From Meandrina meandrites (lineage: Eukaryota > Cnidaria > Anthozoa > Scleractinia > Meandrinidae), in contig OY855915.1 of NCBI GenBank assembly GCA_963693305.1, positions 6,021,607 to 6,085,606 on the forward strand: a stretch of DNA of 64,000 bases, in the 5' to 3' direction. Of this stretch, positions 36,701-45,700 are shown piece by piece. The stretch's first letter is position 1; each line of letters starts with the position of its first letter. Position numbers and translations under genes: made by a program. The notes under the pieces are model-generated. The model made no database searches. It was given only the letters and a program-made list of their open reading frames with translations, and was not told where the DNA came from.

Positions 36701-39700
36701 TGTGTAGACCGGGCTAAACAAGGATGAGAGTTGATTCTCGTAAGAGTTTTCGTCAATTATCATCAACAACATCAACTGGGGCCAAACGAGAACGAGAGTC
36801 GTCGAGAGTCCGTCAAGAGTGACGTGTAATTTCAAAAAAATTGTCTCGATGAGAGCGCATGAGAGTCGATGAGAGTCGATGAGAGTGCACAAGAGTTTCA
36901 GGGTAAATGAGAGCGTGAGTTTAAACTCTCATCAATCTTCATCCGCCTTTGGCACGGGCTTAGTATTGCGCTGATTCAAAGCGCTGTCAGTGAGTTTTTT
37001 TAGACTTAACTTGCAGACCTTTTCAACTGAAGATTCGCCAACTGTGATTAAGCTCTTTTAATATTTGTTAACCTTTCTTTTTTAACATTTGCAGGTCTTC
37101 CTACAAAGTTGTCGCTAAGGTATGTTGATAGGTTCACTTTAGAAAGCAGGACTGGCGGCTGAGTTGTCAAGTGTGGGAAAAAGTCGGGTACAGGCTAATT
37201 TACACGCTTCGATTTGTTGGCCACGATAAATCGAGAAGCGAATTGCTATATGTACAGCGCAAGCAGTGCATATGTATTTTTATTGTCAAAACTTTTTCTT
37301 GGAAAACAAAATGATAGATGTAGTTTTGTTTTGCGTCAATTCAAATCTTTTGCAGGTTGCGTTTTCGTTCATAGAATCTGGCCCGACACACGAAAATCAG
37401 ATTACCCTTTTGTCGAGTTCGCACCTGATTGGCTAAAAATCAAGCGTGTGCGCACTGCTTGGTGAAATCTCGTGAAAGCACGTGTTTATGAACCAATCAA
37501 CTTCTGCGTCGGGTTGTTAAGGCACGATTTAATAAAACAGGATTAGCGTGAATTGTGATTTCAGTTTTGTAACCCTTTCAGTGAGGTTTGCTGTTTATGT
37601 TTGTCCTTCAGTTTTTATTTTGACTTACCTCAAACGTTTTAAAAAAACTGTTTTACACAAGAGGAATTAAGACGGAATCCGCCAGGACTTCGAGTAGTTA
37701 TTGGACAAAATTATGTACCAAAATTATTTGCACCTTGTTGCAAGCTTTTGTGTTACTGTTGAAATATCTTATCAAAAGAAATCTTTTCTAACAACACCAA
37801 ACATCGAAAACCAAGTTTGAAGTTCCGCTGAATTCCACTAAATCGCTTAAAACACGTGAGCTTTTGCCTATAGCTTGTGAACTTTGAATTTCATTTTCTC
37901 AGGCTCTGATAAGAAATTGTTGTACCAAAATTATATACACCTTATTGCAAACTTTTGTGTTACTGCTTCACATATCTTACCAAAAGAAATCTTTTCTAAC
38001 AACACCAAACACCGAAAAAAAATTTTGAATTTCCACTGAATTCCACTGAATCGCTTAAAGAAGATTTTACAAAATGGCTGCACGTGAGAATTTGCCTGTA
38101 GCTTGTGAACTTTGAAATTCATTTTCTCAGACTCTGATGAGAAATTGTTGTTGATGTTATCAGGGATTATTACTTACATCTTTACCTTTTATTTAGGGTA
38201 GAAAATAACGCAATAGGATTTAAATTATTCTGGTACTCGATTTTTGTACAACTTAACTAAATATTACTCGACTTCCTGGTGGATTCCGTCTTAAACCTCA
38301 GTTAACTTTTTATCCTTGGAGGTGCGGTGGCCAAATGGTTAGTGTGCTGGACTTCGGATCGAACGATCCGGGTCCGAGCCCTGGCCGGGGCACTGCGTTG
38401 TGTTCTTGGGCAAGATAGTTTGCTCTCATAGTGCCTCTCTCCACCCAGGAGTATAAATGGGTACCGGCAAATTTACTGCTGGGGGTAACCCTGCGATGGA
38501 CTAGCATCCCATCCTGGGTGGAGTAGAAATACTCCTAGTCGCTTCATGCTACGGAAACCGGGATAAGCTCCGGCCTGATGGGCCCCTTGGCTCGTATGCA
38601 GACTTAACCAACTTAACTTTTTATCCTGGGTTAACGGTAATCTGTTTTCAAACAATGCAATTTCTTTGAAGACGATTTTTAATGGCCATTTTAAACTCAT
38701 GCTACACCAGACCCCTACTCGAAAAGATTTTTACAAACTTGCAACGTGTTGTGACAAAAAAAATTCAATGATAGTTGTTTTATGCCTCAACTTGTTGCAG
38801 GCGGCTGGACGAAGAGTTTTCGCAGTTCGAAGGGGAAGGAACAGAACAGGGTATGTGATAACCTTCAATTACGGTTTCGTATAGTCTCCTTCGCAGCTGT
38901 TGTTTGGGCTCGTCACGCAACGCTCCCTCCCGGGGCGTTGCGTGACGAGCCCAAACAACGGCTGCGAAGGAGAGAAGGTTTCGTATCGTAGAACCAAATT
39001 ATAAGTAGGTTTTAAAAGAAGTAAATGTTAAATTATTGTCGCCTTTTTGATGAACCCGACATGCAATGTTGAGTGGATAATGGGAGGCGCGGTGGCCTAA
39101 TGGTTAGTGCGCTGGACTCCGGATTGAATAGTCCAGGTTCGAGCCCTGGCCGGGTCATTGCTTTGTGTTCTTGGGCAAGATACTTTACTCTCATAGTGCC
39201 TCTCTCCACCCAGGTGTATAAATGGGTACCGGCGAATTAATACAAGAGGATACCAACCCTGCGATGGGCTAGCGTCCCATCCAGCCGGGGGGGGGGGGGG
39301 GGGGTAGAAATGCTCCTAGCTACAGAAACCGGGATGAGCTTCGGCGGCATGGGACACCTGACCCGATGCACACTTTTTGAGTCGATTACATGTAATACTT
39401 CAGCAAACTTCATTTTGCTTTTGTTTGTTTTTGTTTTTTTTTTTTATCTCCAGGCATTCGACCGTACTCTGCATTTGTACCAACGATAAGAGCTGGAATC
39501 ACCTTGGGCACTGGGTTTGTAAATTTTAACTTTAGCATTTCATTTCTTAGAGCGGAGGGCAAAAATTAAATCGCGTTAACGAACTTGTCGTATTTCCCAT
39601 CATAGTTGCAGAGAAAGGCCCGCTACACACTAGCCGATTTTTCGTCGAAGAGCAGAAGATTTTTTATCGAAGAGAAAGAGTCAAAATTTATGAGACCATC

Positions 39701-42700
39701 AGCTTGCCGCAGCGTGCTCCTGTTCGACAGCCTCCTTGTTGAAAATGACGCTTGCTCATGCGACTATAGCAACGCTTTCTCATTGATAACGACGTTACCG
39801 AGCCCCGACAAAATGTCTTGGTCCACCGCACATTAGCAGACAAGGCCCGGCAAGGCCCGATCGTGTCGTAGACTTCTCTCAGGAATTCATTGCATGCTAG
39901 CCAACAAATGAAGATTTTTTTGACGGCCGACGAAAAATCAGCTATTGTGCGGCAGGCTGAAGTGTAGGAAAGTGTTGGAGATTGCCAAAGAGTCGTACGT
40001 TGTAATCCGTGAAGCGCGGGAAAGTTGCATGTGCCCTTTCAACTGATTGGTAGAAAATACCTCATCTTAGCTGTAATTGGTTAGTTCTTTCGCGCTCGGT
40101 AAACGCTAAAATAATCCGATAGCTGTTTTACTTTGAAAAAACAACGTTCTGAAAGAAATATCTTCTAAGCCTAAAGCAGTGGTTGTTGCATCTGTCTGAT
40201 TTTATTGGACGTGAAACTAAATTGCTCACATTCCTTTACAGGGTCCAAAACTTTGCCCCTCGCAAGTCCACGAAAGACGAGCTTCTCCGAGACTACTCGT
40301 CGACTCCCGAGAAGCCTCCGATGATTCGCTCGAACACGTGCACCACAATAGAGAAGCTCGGAGACTGGAGGTAAGTCTAACAAGTGACGTGAAGATGACG
40401 TGCATTATTTAATTGAAAATGAAAGTGCTGTTTTTGGCAAACTTCGCGGAATCAACTTAAAATAAGTGATGGGTTATAGGAGTTGGAGAAGTACATGAAC
40501 AAAAGGAGGCAGCGAGGCCTAGTGGTTAGGGCGCTGGACTTGTAATCCGGAGGTCCCGGGTTCAAATCCTCCTTCCTGCCACTAGATGGATTTGTCTTCG
40601 GTGGCCCCGAATTCAACTCCTCCACGCTTTGTAAATAACCAGCTGGTCAGCCTCCTGCCAGTTGGGATTTTTAACAAATTTCTGTTCTATTTGTAATATG
40701 TTTGCTTATTTACAGTGTCCACAATTAGTACAACAGTGTTAAATACCCTGACACTTAAATAAAGTAATTTATTTATTTATTTATTTTATTTTATTTATTT
40801 AATTTTTTTTTTTGTATTCCTCATATTATAACATATTGAACTTTTTGATTCCTTCATTTTCACAGCTCAACAGAAAACGCTCCGCCCATTAATCAACGCA
40901 GGACCCTTCAGTTAAGCAAAGAAACTTCAGGAGGATTCGGTTTCACTCTGCAGGTATCTAACGAAACACGGCCTTCGGTCACGGTCGTTATTGGTTTGTG
41001 AGGGCGGTTTACAGTGAAACTGCGATGTAAAGGACCCTTTTTTAATGAATTCCCCCAGTATAGCGAAGGACATTTTCCAGCCCAGCCAAATTTTCTAACA
41101 GTAATTGTATAAAATGTATGGAAACAAAATCCCGGTCTAACGATCCCCTGGTATAACGAACACATGATCCCAGTCCCTTGCTATCTGGGCTTCACTGTAT
41201 TTAACTTGGCGTTTCTGCTCCACACATTTCTCCAATTTATCGTAAGTACAGTGTTAGTGCATATATATTTAACGATTATGTTTTCTTTTCAATGGGTAGT
41301 TTTTCCATCATTGATGCATGAAAAGGGAAAACTGAATTGTCATAGGCTGTTTACAGACCCCTATTTTTTTCCGTGAAGCCGCAGAGGTTCGGACGATTGT
41401 GTCTCGTCAGTTCTCGCTCGCATAAAGAAACCAAGATGGCGGCCCCTCGAACTCAACGATCGACATCTATGACTTCACGGACGAATAGGGGACTGTGAAC
41501 AGTCTAGAATTGTCAGAACTCTCAAAGTTCCCAAAAATGGCATGTTTGTGGTCAAAAGTGGTCCAAGATAAAATGATTTTCCCGTTAGACTGTAAAATGC
41601 CACGTGGCAAAAGTATGTTCCTTACTTTTCCCTTATTTTCTGCACCCAACGTTCATATATTCTTGAAAACCTCTCCGTCACAACCCTGAAATTTCTTTGT
41701 TTGTTCACAAGAGTCAAGCTTCGCTTCTTGCAAAAAAAAAAAAAAAAAAAAGATCAAAATGGTACTTCCAGCCAAGAAAATCTTTAAATTCGGCTGGAAT
41801 GTTTTGAACTTGTTACAAAAATTAACTTCGTAGGATCAAAGCTCGATTTTTTTTCCTTTTTACGAGAGTTTGGATATATGTAAAAAGATTGGTTATATGT
41901 ACGTATTGCGGACCTATGTTTGCTTTTTGCAGACATACGGGATCGTTCAGCAGGAAGGCTCAGTGGAGTACATGACTTTTGTCCTGAGCGTCGAGGAAGA
42001 AGGACCTGCGTACATGGCGGGGCTAAGACCAGGTGAGCACCAAACGTCCTCGAATTAAACACTTCAACATTACCAGCTAATTCGTATCCTCGCTTTACCC
42101 AGGGACAAACTTACCCAACTACCCCACCCTGTCCTGTTCCAATGTTCTCATTTACCCATTCTACCATTATGATTCCGACAATGTTTGCACCTCCCGCCCC
42201 TCCCCCCTATTTCCGTATTTGCTTTGCTCAGCATTGCAGCTCGCGAGAGTGGTATGTGGAGGTCAGAAGTCAGCGAGAAGCGAGAAGCGTCAGAAGGAAA
42301 ACAGGACTCGGAGTCATAGAGGGAGTTGAGTGACTAGGTTATAGCAAGGGTAACGTGGGCGTTGGAGTCGTATGGAGATTTGGAGGAAGGGGGATTGAAG
42401 TAGGGTAACGGCAACGTGGTATTTAGGAGAGTCGTAGTAGTAGAGGGAGTTAAAGGAAGAGGAAACTAGTCCCATGGAAGATGGGGTTTTGGGAGGAGAC
42501 GGGGGAGGTACATGGCGGGGGATGGGGTCGGAGTCATTTCCCGGTTTTGCAACTCAGTCATGTCACTTTATAACGTTTTGCGTGATTGGGTTTATCATAT
42601 GTCAAGTTTTCGAGGCGTTATATCATTTGATGTTTGTCCGCAGGAGATATCATTCTAGAAGTTGACGGTATAAACGTGGAGGAAGAGGATCATAAATCGG

Positions 42701-45700
42701 TGGTCACGCGGGTTCATCAAGCTTCTGTATCGGTCAGGTACTAAATAAAATGTCAAACTGGCAGTTGATGAGAATGAAGAGAATTATTAGCGGCTTTTAG
42801 ATAGTAGTACGAGTACAAGTTTCGAATTTTGATCCAGTTACGTTTTCAGAGTCCTCGCACCCTGTTGTTGAACTTTTTAATAGGAGACTTGGTACGAAAG
42901 TGGTGTGAAACACATCATCATCATCATCATTTTATTTGCCACCTAAGAAAGCGTTAGCTCGAGGTTTGACAAGTCGAACTCGTACTCAATCTCGTACTCG
43001 GGCCTTGATCTAAAGGTCGCTATTGTTGTAATAAGTGTTTTTTTAAGGTGAATATACTGGCTATTATGCTACAGTCACTGTTAGACGCGTGCTGGATTGA
43101 CAAATGCTCATGGATTGATTGCTTCTTGTCGTTTTTTTTTTTGTCAAGACTGGTTGTGGTATTTGTGGATGCGCTTCGAAGAATGAAGATGAACACCAGA
43201 TTAAAGCTTCTCCAGGTAAAAACTTTCTCTTCAGTTCGTTCTTGCTCATGCTATATTCTATGTATTGTTAGGCCCTCTATCTTTGCGTTTTTTAGCCAAC
43301 TTTAATGCTTTAAGCGTTGGTCTGCAGAGTACTAAATCATATTAGTAGAATTCTACTAGTACACTAATGCAAATGCTGCAATGTGATTGGCTGAGCTATT
43401 GAACACTATCAGCCATTAGTGTGCAGTTGCCGAAGGTCGTCCACAAAATGCGACGTTTTTATCGTTTTTCCGAAGTTTTGGAAGGAAGTTTAGATGTAAA
43501 TGGATAAAAAAAAATTCCCGAGAAGACTAAAAGAAGGACATTAGCGTTTTCTTGACTTTAAAAGCTTGAAATTATAGAAAAACGGGTGCACGCGCGTAAA
43601 CAACTGCAAATTTACCAAGGACAATTCAATGCGTGCGATTTTGTTAAAGCGTTTAATAGTTCGATAATGCGTAGAAAAATAACTAGAAACCATTATTTGC
43701 GTTTATTTCAGTTAAAATTCTACTAATACAATTAGATTATTCGCTCTCAATTTCTATGAGGTGATAGTTGATTCGGCCTGCGGCCTCATCAACTATCACC
43801 TCATAGAAATCTCGAGCTCATAATCTAATTGTTAATTAGTGGTTTGCTACAACGAACGGCTAACGATCGAAACGTCAGCTGTCTAAGGCCTGGTTTAAAC
43901 GTCGCATTTTACATGCACCGAATACAATACTTATTCGAGTCGACTCGAATTAAAAAATTCGGCGTTTGGTTTTAAACGTCGCATTTAATTGCTGAGCTAT
44001 TGCTGAGCGTTCAATTCCAAATATAAGGTTGGTTATAAGGCTGTCCACAATACGCAAAATTTGGTCATTTCACGTTGTTGTTCCGCAAAGAACGGCAGTG
44101 AAAGTGGAACAGTCGAATATTCGACTGAACTCGCATTTAATTCAAATCTGCCAAATTTAATTCCTTTATACGTCGCATTTTACATGCACTTAATGCGGCA
44201 ATTTGATTCGGCGCATGTAAAATGCGACGTTTAAACCAGGCCTAAATTCGCTACGGCGTTAATTTACCACGCACTTTATAATAAGCATCACAAAGTGTCC
44301 TCACTGATAATAGTTCACCCAAACACACTTAATTCTGTCAAATATGAAGTAGTATACCTGCGTTCAATCCTGGACATAAGTGTCAAGTTCAAGTTGGGTT
44401 CAATTGCTCAGCGACGCAGCAAAGGTTCATCAGAAATTAGACCCTGAACCATTAATATCAGTTAAATGTATTGTTGTTTTTTTTTTTGGAACAGGCTGAA
44501 CTTGCGGACAAAGAACTTCTATTCGAAGAATTATCCAAGAAAGAAGAGGACATACTAAAAGGTTCCTGAAACTTTGATATTATAAACCTCTAATTTCAAT
44601 ATTTAGTTGAAGGGCAGTGTCACGGCTGGTGTATCGACTTTTATAAGTATGGGCCGTAGTCTCCTTTAAACTTGCTTATTATCCTGCAATAGAAAGAAAA
44701 AACACCAAAAGAGGTGAAAGCAAAGAAATGTCAACCAAAAAAGAAAAAAATAATGGTTAAAAAATTCAAAATTACATCAGAATGGCAACTTTGATTTCTT
44801 GACATCCTGTCGCAAAATCAAACTTGATGAACTGTATGTAATTCACTTCCATCCATGTATTCCTGTACTTCTTCCCCAGAATTCTTGATCTATTTTGCTC
44901 TGCAGGATCTTTTTATTCAATTCGTTTGTATATTTGGTGACATTTGGCAACACAATATGGCAATGAAGAAAGGGATTTCGATAATCAGCCAGGACAGTCC
45001 TAAAGTCCAAAGTTCAAATCTTTATTTTTATGCTTACACAAACTGCCTCAGTAATGTACACGCCCTTTTCCCCTTTTAGTGATGGAGACTGACAAAATAC
45101 ACTCGCAAGTCAGCATTGAATTAGCGGGGTGGGGAGGGGCAAGATGTGTCAAAATCGAAGTATTCCAACATAATCAGATGATAGTCAAATGCTTATTCTC
45201 ATTAACTACCTTTTAACTACCCTTTTAATTGATCACCAACCAAATTTCTGTCTTAACAGGAAAAGGAGTTGAATCTTTGGACCTCTCTCTAATGGACCTG
45301 ACACGAGAAAGAACCAGTTCCTACCTGTACACAACAGAATTAACAAGCGCCTTCAGTAAACAATCTCCAAATGTCCACGACAGTCTTCTGCAATACCGTC
45401 AAGCAGTTCAGGACAAGGCAGCTCGACGCAGGTCCCTCCCGGATCAGACCGAGTTGGGCAAACAGCGAATCGCTTTGACCACGGGTTCGGAAATCTTACA
45501 GAAGTTTTCTTCGCCAGACTTGAGCGCTCAGCGTCGTAAACCGAGTTACAAACTAATGAAAAGTTTCCGGAAGAAAAAACCGTCCGAGGAGAGCTCCAAG
45601 TTTTACGTGGACTTCGACTTGGGCAATCAGAATTCGGGGAAAGACGAGGAAATCGGAAGTGATAATTCAGCTTCCGGTATATTTGAGTCAGCGGTAACCG

